From JBBRVP01 sp038246785 (GTDB lineage Bacteria > Actinomycetota > Actinomycetes > Jiangellales > Jiangellaceae), in contig JBBRVP010000031.1 of NCBI GenBank assembly GCA_038246785.1, forward strand, positions 1-38,941: a stretch of DNA of 38,941 nt, written 5' to 3'. Under the pieces are notes generated by a model that saw only the letters and a program-made list of their open reading frames with translations, did no database searches and was not told where the DNA came from. Of the stretch, positions 15,213-23,339 are shown piece after piece. The position numbers and the translations under genes were made by a program. The first letter of the stretch is position 1; every line of letters starts with the position of its first letter.

Positions 15213-18041
15213 ATGACCGAACGTCTCGTCGGCCGGGATCGCGAGCTGGCCGCCGTCGAAGCGGTCCTGCCCCCTGCCGGCGGGCAGCAGCGGAGGGTCG
15301 TCGAGCTGACCGGCGACCCCGGGGCGGGGAAGACCCGCCTGCTCGACGAGGTGCTCCGCCGGGCGGCCGGGCGCGGGCTGCTGGTGCTGCACGGTCGCGG
15401 TAGCCCGGCGACGGCGGACCTGCCGTACGCGCTGGTCTGCGACGCCGTCGCGCACGCCAGCGTGGCCGAGCCGCGGCTGGCCGAGCTCGGCCGGATGCTC
15501 GACCCCGGTGCGGCAGGTGCGCCCGCCGGCGACGACTCGGCTCCGTGGTCCCGGTACCGGCTGTGGGCCCGCGTGGGTGCGCTGCTCGACGAACTCGCCG
15601 ACGAGCGGGGGCTGCTCCTCGCCCTCGACGACGTGCACGACGCCGACTCGGCGTCGCGCGAGCTGCTCGTGGCCCTGATCCGGCAGGCGGGCGGCGCGCC
15701 GGTCGTGCTGCTGCTCGCCGACCGCCCGCGGCAGCTGCACCCGCAGCTGGCGACGGCCATCGACCAAGCCGCGAGCCACCTCCGGGTGCCGCTGCCTCCG
15801 CTGCGCGAGGAGGACGCCGCCGAGCTGCTGCCCGCCCTCCCGGCCGACGAGCGGCGGCGGGTCTGGACGCACAGCGGAGGCAACCCGCTCTACCTGCTCA
15901 CGTTGGCGCGACGTGCCGCCTCCCCGGACGGGTCGGTCGCCGGCGCGCCGGATCGGGATCCGCTGCGGACGCGCATCGCGGCGGAGATCGCCGGCCTGCC
16001 CGGCTCCGCACAAGCCGTGGCACACGCAGCGGCCGTTCTGGGCGACCCCGTCGACGTCGCGATGCTGGCGTACGTCTCGGGGCTGGCCGAGCCGGTGGTG
16101 GCCGCCGCCCTGGACGACCTGGCCGCCGCGGACGTGCTGCGCAGCACGCCCGACGGTCTGCGCTTCCGGCACCCGCTGGTCGCGGCAGCCGCCGCGGCCG
16201 GCGCGGGCCCGGCCTGGCGGGCGGCTGCGCACGCCCGGGCGGCGGCGGCGTACGGACGTGCGGGCGGGCCGCTGCCGATCCAGGCGCACCATGTCGTGCG
16301 GTCGGCCCGGCGTCGTGACCGGGCCGCCGTGGACGTCCTCGAACGCGCCGCGGAGCAGGCGCTGCATCGGGCACCGGTGAGCGCGGAAGCCTGGTACGCC
16401 GCCGCGCGGCGCGTGGCCCCCGCGGACGACGAGCCACTGCTGCGGCGCCTCGACGTGGCCCACGCCACCGCGCTCGGCCTCGCCGGTCGCCTCCTGGACA
16501 GCCGAGCACTGCTGCACGCGGTGCTGCCGAGGTTGCCGGCCGGGGACCCGCTCCGGCAGCGGGCGGTCGCGGCGGCGGCCCGGACCGAGCACCTCCTGGG
16601 CTCGCACGAGGCGGCTGCCGCGCTGCTGCGCCGGGAGCTGCACACCTCACGGCCGGACGGCGGTCACTCCGACCACCAGCTGCTCGTGGAGCTCGCCGCC
16701 GCGGAGGTGCTCGCCGGGCGCTGGGAGCCGGCGCTCGCCGCTGCCCGCGCGGCGAAGGCCGGCCCTGGCGCAGACCCGGCCACCTCGGCCGCCGCGGCCG
16801 GGGTGGCCGCCCTGGCGCTGTTCACCGCGGGCTCGGTCGCGGAGGCCCGCCAGGCGGCCCTTGCCGCGACCGCGGAGGTCGACGGGCTCGGCGACGACGA
16901 GATCGCCGGGCGGCTCGACTCGGTCGTGTGGCTCGGCTGGGTGCAGATGTTCCTCGGCGAGGGACCCACGGCCTTGCGCCTGCAGCGGCGAGCGCTCGGG
17001 CTGGCTCGCGACCGCGGGCTCGCGCTCCTGCACGTACACCTGCTCGTGGGTCAGGGGAGCGCCCACAAGTGGCTCGGTGAGCTGCCGGACGCCCTGCGCT
17101 GCTTCACCGAGGCCGAGCAGGTGGCACGCCTGGTCGGCAGCGAGCACCTGGAGGCGATGGCCGCGACGATGATCGCCCGGGCCTGGACATGGCTGGGCGA
17201 CGCCACGGCGGCCGAGCGGTGGGGAGAGCGGGCAGTCGGACTGGCCAGCCGCCGCGACGACTGGCTGTCGCGGGTGGCGCCGGCGGTCCTGGCCCAGGCT
17301 CGGCTGGAGGCAGGCCGTCCGGATGGGGTGGCGGAGGCGGTCGTGGCCGCCGGCGGTGGGGTCGACCTCCCCGCGTTCGACGTGATGTCGCGCATGGACT
17401 GGTACCACATGCTGGCTCGGGCGGCCGCTGCGAGCGACGACCCCGTCGCGGCCAAGGGCTGGGCGGAGCGCGCGATGGCCGGCGCACGGGACTCCGCCGG
17501 TGATCTACCGGCGGCCAAGGCGTACGCCCTGCTCGCCGAGGCCGAGGCGCAGCTGGCCGCGGGAGCGGCCGACGCGGCGGTCGAGCGGGCGCTCGAGGCC
17601 CGGCGCGGTCTCGCGGCGGCCGGCAACCGGCTCGACGCGGCCCGAGCGGACCTGCTGGCCGGGCGGGCCCTGGCGACGACCGGTGCCCGGCCGGCGGCGC
17701 TCGACGTGCTGGGTCGCGCCCACCTGGCCTTCGACGAGTGCTCGGCAGCGGCGCTGCGCGAGCAGGCCGCCCGGGAGTTGCGGCGGCTCGGCCGCCGGGT
17801 GGCCAGCCGACCCGCCGCGAGCCGGCCTGCGGTCGTGCGATCAGTGCCGCGCCTCACCCCGCGCGAGGCTGAGGTGGCGCGCCTGGTCATGGAGGGGCGC
17901 ACCAACCGCGCGATCGCTCGCGCGCTGTCGCTGAGCGAGAAGACGGTCGAACGCCACCTCGGCCACATCTTCGTCAAGCTCGGCGTCTCCAGCCGAGCCG
18001 CACTAGCGGCAGCGGTGGCGCACGAGGCCGCCGACGCCTGA
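15213..18041 (+). CDS. Large ATP-binding LuxR-family (LAL) transcriptional regulator
   Basis: A 942-residue regulator. The N-terminus is an AAA-type STAND ATPase: Walker A GDPGAGKT at residues 34-41, Walker B LLLALDDVHDAD near 131-141. The middle 600 residues are Ala/Leu-rich helical repeats of the TPR type. The C-terminus from about residue 881 is a LuxR-type helix-turn-helix: LTPREAEVARLVMEGRTNRAIA followed by SLSEKTVERHLGHIFVKLGV. LAL proteins activate transcription after ligand binding. The ATG at 15213 has AGGGGA upstream; a GTG at 15177 is a weaker choice. The gene follows the lipid operon by 60 nt, and its target is unknown. Confidence 0.93.
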   Translation: MTERLVGRDRELAAVEAVLPPAGGQQRRVVELTGDPGAGKTRLLDEVLRRAAGRGLLVLHGRGSPATADLPYALVCDAVAHASVAEPRLAELGRMLDPGAAGAPAGDDSAPWSRYRLWARVGALLDELADERGLLLALDDVHDADSASRELLVALIRQAGGAPVVLLLADRPRQLHPQLATAIDQAASHLRVPLPPLREEDAAELLPALPADERRRVWTHSGGNPLYLLTLARRAASPDGSVAGAPDRDPLRTRIAAEIAGLPGSAQAVAHAAAVLGDPVDVAMLAYVSGLAEPVVAAALDDLAAADVLRSTPDGLRFRHPLVAAAAAAGAGPAWRAAAHARAAAAYGRAGGPLPIQAHHVVRSARRRDRAAVDVLERAAEQALHRAPVSAEAWYAAARRVAPADDEPLLRRLDVAHATALGLAGRLLDSRALLHAVLPRLPAGDPLRQRAVAAAARTEHLLGSHEAAAALLRRELHTSRPDGGHSDHQLLVELAAAEVLAGRWEPALAAARAAKAGPGADPATSAAAAGVAALALFTAGSVAEARQAALAATAEVDGLGDDEIAGRLDSVVWLGWVQMFLGEGPTALRLQRRALGLARDRGLALLHVHLLVGQGSAHKWLGELPDALRCFTEAEQVARLVGSEHLEAMAATMIARAWTWLGDATAAERWGERAVGLASRRDDWLSRVAPAVLAQARLEAGRPDGVAEAVVAAGGGVDLPAFDVMSRMDWYHMLARAAAASDDPVAAKGWAERAMAGARDSAGDLPAAKAYALLAEAEAQLAAGAADAAVERALEARRGLAAAGNRLDAARADLLAGRALATTGARPAALDVLGRAHLAFDECSAAALREQAARELRRLGRRVASRPAASRPAVVRSVPRLTPREAEVARLVMEGRTNRAIARALSLSEKTVERHLGHIFVKLGVSSRAALAAAVAHEAADA

Positions 18042-18159
18042 GCACGACCCGAGCATCTCCCGATGTGCGGGACTTCCCCCATACCGGGCACGTCGCGGCC
18101 GGCGCAGCGTAGACGGCGGACGAGGCGCACGAGGCGCCCGCCGAGCCGAGGAGATCGTC

Positions 18160-18735
18160 ATGTCTGTCCGCACCGCTGCTCTGGTCACCATGGTCGCCGC
18201 CGTCACAGCGGTGTCCGGGGCGACGCTGAGCTCGGCCACGTCGTCCGGCGCGGCCGCCCCCGCCAAGGCGAAGCCGGCCGCTGCGTCGACCACGCTGCGC
18301 CTCGCACCGTCCAGCGCAGCGCTGGCCACGTGCTTCCCGCACGCCAGCGCCCGGGTCAACGTCGACCTCACCACCGACGCCCGCGGCAAGGACCGTTTCA
18401 CCATCCGCGCTCACGGGCTTGCGCCGAAGACCGACTTCACGGTCTTCCTGCTGGAGCAGGCCGGTGCGCCGTTCGGCGCGGCGGAGTACATCGGTGACTT
18501 CACGACCGACCGCCACGGCCGCGCGACGAACCGGTACTCCCTCATCGTCGAGGAGGCGTTCGCCTTCAACAACGCCACGCACCAGCGGACCGACCTCAAC
18601 TCCATCGGTGTCTGGTTCGCCGACCCGGCATCCGACGACGAGTGCCTCGGGGCGGGCAGCCCGGTGACCGGGTTCGACGGCGACGCCGAGGCCGGGGTAC
18701 AGATGCTCAACTCCGGCACGCAGCTGCTGCCGTAG
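18160..18735 (+). CDS. Secreted hypothetical protein, 191 aa
   Basis: The N-terminus MSVRTAALVTMVAAVTAVSGATLSS is a Sec signal peptide with cleavage expected near residue 25-30. The mature part begins with an Ala/Pro/Lys-rich linker, then a beta-rich domain (residues about 60-180) with two cysteines (TCFPHAS and DDECLGAGS) that could form a disulfide. Sequences such as FTIRAHGLAPKTDFTVFLLE and IGDFTTDRHGRA recall small extracellular beta-sandwich proteins of Actinomycetota; I do not assign a function. GAGGAGA precedes the ATG. A strong hairpin follows the stop, so it forms its own unit. Confidence 0.8.
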   Translation: MSVRTAALVTMVAAVTAVSGATLSSATSSGAAAPAKAKPAAASTTLRLAPSSAALATCFPHASARVNVDLTTDARGKDRFTIRAHGLAPKTDFTVFLLEQAGAPFGAAEYIGDFTTDRHGRATNRYSLIVEEAFAFNNATHQRTDLNSIGVWFADPASDDECLGAGSPVTGFDGDAEAGVQMLNSGTQLLP

Positions 18736-18755
18736 CCCCAGCCGCTTCCCGGAGG

Positions 18756-18795
18756 CGCCGGGGAGCCACCGCTCGCACGCGGCGGCTCCCCGGCG
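18756..18795 (+). terminator. Strong hairpin terminator after the secreted-protein gene
   Basis: CGCCGGGGAGCC (18756-18767) and GGCTCCCCGGCG (18784-18795) are perfectly complementary over 12 bases; CCGC/GCGG inside extend the stem. It starts 20 nt after the stop codon. The tail is only TCCTT, as common in high-GC actinobacteria. Confidence 0.7.
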
Positions 18796-18840
18796 TCCTT
18801 GCCCGCCCCCCACCAGCACGATCGAGCGAGGATCAGGTCC

Positions 18841-19098
18841 ATGTCCCCCAGCGGCGACGCGTCGACCACGTCGACCCTTCAGCCGGCTCACCAGCACCCA
18901 TCCGCGGTGGAGGAGATCGTCCGCCGCTACTGGGAGCGGCCAGGCGCGGACGTCGACCTGGCTACGGAGATCTACCACGACGACGCGGTCCTGGAGTTCC
19001 CGCAGTCCGGTGAGCGCTTCGAGGGCGTGGCCACGTTCACCGCCTGGCGGGCCGAGGCGCCGGCGGACCCGCCCGAGCCGGGCGAGCCCGCCGGGTGA
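18841..19098 (+). CDS. Short SnoaL-like (NTF2-fold) protein, probably truncated
   Basis: An 85-residue protein. Residues 21-65 (SAVEEIVRRYWERPGADVDLATEIYHDDAVLEFPQSGERFEG) match the first helices and strand of the SnoaL/NTF2-like fold, including the conserved YHDDAVLEFPQSGERFEG segment. Family members are 120-140 residues; here the sequence after TAWRAEAPADPPEPGEP stops where the later strands should come. It may be a natural short form or a decayed gene. GAGGA lies before the ATG at 18841. It converges with pheA after a 21-nt gap. Confidence 0.6.
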   Translation: MSPSGDASTTSTLQPAHQHPSAVEEIVRRYWERPGADVDLATEIYHDDAVLEFPQSGERFEGVATFTAWRAEAPADPPEPGEPAG

Positions 19099-19119
19099 GC
19101 TGCGGGCGGCGCCGGAAGG

Positions 19120-20064
19120 TCAGGTGCGGCCCTCGAGCAGCCGGCCGAGCCAGGCCTGCGCGTCGCGGAAGTCGGCGTCGGTGGTGCCGTGGCGCAGCGT
19201 GCTGGGCGGCTGCCCGTCCGCGCGGGGATAGGAGCCGAGGAAGCGTACGGCGGCGCAGAGCCGGCGCAGCCCCATGAGCGACTCGGCGACGCGGGCCTCG
19301 GCGACATGGCCCTCGGCGTCGATGGAGAAGCAGTAGCGCCCGATGCCGTCGCCGGTGGGCCGCGACTCGATGCGGGTGAGGTTCACCCCGCGCACGGCGA
19401 ACTCCTCGAGGATCTCCAGCAGGGCGCCCGGGTGGTCCTCCCGCATGAAGGCGACCAGCGAGGTCCGGTCGGAACCGGTCGGGGTCGGCGGCGGACCGGG
19501 CCGGCTCACCAGCACGAAGCGGGTGGCCGCGTCCGGGTTGTCACCCACCCCGTCGGCGAGCGTCGCAAGCCTGTAGCGGGCGGCCGCGACGCTGGAGGCG
19601 ATGGCCGCGTCGTACCCGCTGTCCGGCTCGGCCACCAGCGCCGCCGCCGCGGCGGTCGAGCTCGCCGGCAGCACCGTCGCGCCGGGCAGGTGCGCCGCCA
19701 CCCAGCCGCGGCACTGCGCCTCGGCGTGGGGGTGGGTGACGACGCGCACGACGTCCTCGAGCCGTCGGCCGGGTCGGGCCAACAGCGCGAAGGCCACCGG
19801 GAGCACGACCTCACGGGTGATGACCAGCGGCTCCCCGCCGGCCAGCTCGTCGAGGGTGGCGTTGACCGAGCCCTCGACGGAGTTCTCGAACGGCACCATG
19901 GCGGCGTCGGCCGCACCCTGCCGTACGGCTTCGAGCGCCGCCGGCACGGTGGCGTAGGGCAGCAGGTCGCCCTTCGCGGCCGCCGGCAGCGACCGCACCG
20001 CCGCCTCGGTGAAGGTGCCCGCGGGGCCGAAGTAGGCGAAGCGGGTGGGCGGCACACCGGGCAT
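19120..20064 (-). CDS. pheA: Prephenate dehydratase
   Basis: A 314-residue monofunctional enzyme that converts prephenate to phenylpyruvate in phenylalanine synthesis. Residues about 8-185 are the catalytic domain: FAYFGPAGTFTEAAVRSL, VPFENSVEGSVNATLDEL and the NPDAATRFVLV block with its conserved TRF. Residues about 205-280 are a regulatory ACT domain with PGALLEILEEFAVRGVNLTRIESRP, the GAL and ESRP elements of phenylalanine binding. There is no chorismate mutase part. The ATG at 20064 has CACAAT 6 nt upstream on the reverse strand, a leaderless layout. It is divergent from the DUF4446 gene. Confidence 0.96.
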   Translation of the reverse strand: MPGVPPTRFAYFGPAGTFTEAAVRSLPAAAKGDLLPYATVPAALEAVRQGAADAAMVPFENSVEGSVNATLDELAGGEPLVITREVVLPVAFALLARPGRRLEDVVRVVTHPHAEAQCRGWVAAHLPGATVLPASSTAAAAALVAEPDSGYDAAIASSVAAARYRLATLADGVGDNPDAATRFVLVSRPGPPPTPTGSDRTSLVAFMREDHPGALLEILEEFAVRGVNLTRIESRPTGDGIGRYCFSIDAEGHVAEARVAESLMGLRRLCAAVRFLGSYPRADGQPPSTLRHGTTDADFRDAQAWLGRLLEGRT

Positions 20065-20070
20065 CCCGGG

Positions 20071-20154
20071 ATTGTGCCAGTGGGGGTCGGTGCGGTGGTG
20101 TCTGCTGCGTCGGCTGGGGTTTTCGCCAACCGCGATAGTGCCGGTGGCTAGCCT
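20071..20154. promoter_or_regulatory. Divergent leaderless promoters of pheA and the DUF4446-lar operon
   Basis: CACAAT (reverse strand, 20071-20076) lies 6 nt before the pheA start and TAGCCT (20149-20154) 6 nt before the ATG at 20161. The 96-nt gap therefore holds two back-to-back -10 elements. No operator palindrome is evident between them. Confidence 0.5.
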
Positions 20155-20160
20155 CTCGAC

Positions 20161-20651
20161 ATGCCCGCCGACGGCTCGTGGAGCACCGCGCTGGCCATCG
20201 GGGCGCTCGTCGTCGCGGTCCTCGCGCTGGCGCTGGCCGTCGGGTCGCACGTGCGGTTCGAGCGGCTGCGCCGCAGGCTCCTGCTGCTGCAGGGCGGCAG
20301 CGGCGAGGGCACGCTGCTCGAGCTGTTGGCGGCTGCCTCGCGCGACGTCGACGGGCTGCACTCCGGGCTGAGCCGGACGAGCGCCGAGCTGGACACCGTA
20401 CGGACCGATCTCGGGCGCACGCTGCGGCACAGCGCGGTGGTGCGATACGACGCGTTCGGCGGCACCGGCGGCCACCTGTCGTTCTCCGCCGCGCTCCTCG
20501 ACGACGCCGGCGACGGCCTCGTCCTCACCTCCATCGCCGGGCGCAGCGAGTCGCGGACGTACGCGAAACAGGTCACCGGGGGCCGCGGCGACGCCGAGCT
20601 GTCGCCCGAGGAACGCCAGGCGGTCGCCGACGCCGGATGGAGCGGTGGCCG

Positions 20652-20655
<4 letters not shown>
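20161..20655 (+). CDS. DUF4446-family membrane-anchored protein
   Basis: A 164-residue protein. One N-terminal transmembrane helix (residues about 9-28) is followed by a basic turn, a coiled-coil-like helix (LLELLAAASRDVDGLHSGLSRTSAELDTVRTDL) and the conserved core VVRYDAFGGTGGHLSFSAALLDDAGDGLVLTSIAGRSESRTYAKQV. This core identifies the DUF4446 family; no biochemical role is established to my knowledge. The end has PEERQAVADAG, also typical. The C-terminal domain should be cytoplasmic. It overlaps larB by 4 nt (GTGA), so it is co-translated with the nickel-pincer genes. Confidence 0.9.
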
Positions 20656-21385
<730 letters not shown>

Positions 21386-21389
<4 letters not shown>

Positions 21390-22600
21390 GCGCGACGGCT
21401 GGTCACCTGTGGGTCGACCCGTCCGCCGGCGTTGCGGGCGACATGCTGCTCGGCGCCCTGCTCGACGTCGGGGCGTCTGTGGCCGATGTCCGCGCGGCCG
21501 TGGCGGCCGTCGCGGGCGATGCGGTGCGCGTCGGGGTGCGGGAGGTGCGGCGGGCCGGGTTGCGCGCCACGCAGGCGGTCGCCACGCCCGAGTCCCGGAC
21601 CCCCGAGCCCCGCCCGTGGGCGGTGCTGCGCGACGAGCTGCGCAGCGCGCGGCTGCCCGATCCGGTGCGCGCTCGGGCCCTGGACGTGTTCGGCAGGCTG
21701 GCGCGCGCCGAAGGGCTCGTCCACGGCAGTGACCCGGAGCAGGTGCACTTCCACGAGGTGGGCGCGCTCGACGCGATCGCCGACGTCGTCGGGGTCGCCG
21801 CGGCACTCGAGTCATTGGGGGTACGGGTCGTCACGGCTGGCCCCGTGGCGGTCGGGTCGGGCACGGTGCGCACCGCGCACGGCGAGCTGCCGGTGCCGGT
21901 GCCGGCCGTGGTCGAGCTGCTCCGGGGTGTGCCCACGACGGGGGCGGGTGAGGGCGAGCTGGCGACGCCGACGGGGGCGGCGCTGCTGGCCTCCGTCGTC
22001 TCGGCCTGGGGGCCGCAGCCGCCGCTGCGCGTGGCGGCGCAGGGGGTCGGGGCGGGCACCCGCGAGGTGGCCGGGCGGCCCAACGTCGTGCGGGTACTGC
22101 TTGGCGAGACCTGGGCCTCGCCGGAAGTGGGCGAGCCGAGTGCCGCGCTGCTGCTGGAGAGCAACGTCGACGACCTCGACCCACGGCTGTGGCCGGACGT
22201 GCTCACCCGCCTGCTCGCAGCGGGAGCGTCCGACGCCTGGCTGGTGCCCGTGCTGATGAAGAAGGGCCGCCCCGCCCACACGCTGTGCATCCTGGTGCCC
22301 GACGAGCCGGCCACCGCGACAGCCGTACGCGGCGTGGTCTTCCGGGAGACCTCGGCTATCGGGCTGCGCGAGGCGGTGGTCGCCAAGCACGCGCTCGACC
22401 GTGCGGAGCACGCCGTCTCGGTCGGACCGCCGCCGGGGCAGCGGGTGCGGGTCAAGGTCGCGGTCCTCGACGGCGTACCCGTCAACGCGCAGCCGGAGTG
22501 GGATGACGTCGCCGCAGCCGCCAGCGCGCTGGGGCGTCCAGCCAAGGCGGTCCTCGCCGAGGCGGTGGCCGCCGTACGCGCCGCGGGCCTCGCCCCCTGA
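21386..22600 (+). CDS. larC: Nickel-pincer cofactor nickel insertase LarC
   Basis: A 404-residue homologue of LarC, the CTP-dependent cyclometallase that puts nickel into the pincer nucleotide. The start MSATAGHLWVDPSAGVAGDMLLGALLDVG, the HFHEVGALDAIADVVG block (candidate metal ligands) and ATPTGAALL are family hallmarks; the C-terminal half has LLESNVDDLDPRLWP, AWLVPVLMKKGRPAHTL and VFRETSAIGLR. Here it is one continuous frame, whereas in Lactiplantibacillus plantarum LarC needs a ribosomal frameshift. The start overlaps larB as ATGA. The sulfur-transferase gene larE, needed to finish the cofactor, is not in this window. Confidence 0.92.
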
Positions 22601-22604
22601 CGTA

Positions 22605-22630
22605 CCCCCACGGCAGGAATGGGGTGGGGG
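22605..22630 (+). terminator. Candidate hairpin after larC
   Basis: CCCCCAC (22605-22611) can pair with GTGGGGG (22624-22630), starting 4 nt after the larC stop. An alternative GGGGG-A-CCCCC fold follows. There is no T-run. Confidence 0.4.
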
Positions 22631-22721
22631 ACCCCCGCACCAACGGCGGAATGGGAGCGGCGGGCCGAACACGTAGGCTCGACGCCCGGGGCGACCGTCG
22701 GAAGCAGGGGCAGGAGCGTGC

Positions 22722-23339
22722 GTGGACCTCGCCGTGGCGCTCACCACGTTCGTGGTCATCTTCCCGGCGGAGCTTCCCGACAAGACCTTCGTCGCGACGC
22801 TGGTGCTCTCCACCCGCTACCCGCCGTGGTGGACGTGGCTCGGGGTGGCGGCGGCCTTCTTCGTCCAGTCGCTCGTCGCCGTGACGGCCGGAGGGCTGCT
22901 CTCGCTGCTCCCCGAACGCCTGGTGCTGGTCGGCACGGCGACCTTGTTCACCGTCGGCGCGGTCCTGCTGTGGCTGTCTGCCGGCGACGCCGATGCCACC
23001 GAGCTCGAGGAGGAGCGGGAGTTCGCGGCCCAGGCGCGCGTGGGCGCGAGCGGATGGCGCGCCTCGCTCATCTGCTTCGGCGTGCTGTTCACCGCCGAGT
23101 GGGGCGATCTCTCGCAGCTCATCACGGCCGGCCTGGCGGCGCGCCACCAGGACCCGGTGTCGGTGTTCGTCGGCTCCTGGCTGGCGCTGGTGACGGTGGC
23201 TGCCATCGGAGTGCTGATCGGCCGGGTTCTCCTGCGCTACGTGCACCCCTCAATCGTCAAGCGGGTGGCAGGCACGCTGTTCGCCGTGCTCGCGCTGCTC
23301 ACCTGGCTCGCCGCCGCCGGAGTGCGGACGCCGTGGTGA
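22722..23339 (+). CDS. TMEM165/GDT1 (UPF0016) family cation transporter
   Basis: A 205-residue membrane protein with six hydrophobic segments in two halves. Each half carries the family cation-binding motif: E17-L-P-D20-K-T in helix 1 and E126-W-G-D129-L-S in helix 4 (family consensus E-x-G-D-K/R-S/T). The first has Pro for Gly and the second Leu for Lys/Arg. A charged loop (ELEEEREFAAQARV) joins the halves. Members export Mn2+ or exchange Ca2+/Mn2+ for H+. The GTG at 22722 follows CAGGAG. Its stop overlaps the start of the next gene by 4 nt. Confidence 0.88.
   Translation: MDLAVALTTFVVIFPAELPDKTFVATLVLSTRYPPWWTWLGVAAAFFVQSLVAVTAGGLLSLLPERLVLVGTATLFTVGAVLLWLSAGDADATELEEEREFAAQARVGASGWRASLICFGVLFTAEWGDLSQLITAGLAARHQDPVSVFVGSWLALVTVAAIGVLIGRVLLRYVHPSIVKRVAGTLFAVLALLTWLAAAGVRTPW

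Noticed and set aside
22601..22721. Possible Mn2+ (yybP-ykoY) riboswitch before the GDT1 gene
   Set aside because: The leader is too short and shows none of the conserved loops; only C/G-run hairpins are visible.
22619..23335. N-terminal extension of the 736-aa membrane protein up to 22619
   Set aside because: It overlaps the GDT1 gene in another frame and contains only Arg/Gly-rich sequence; the GTG at 23336 with a 4-nt overlap and a signal-type helix is a much better start.
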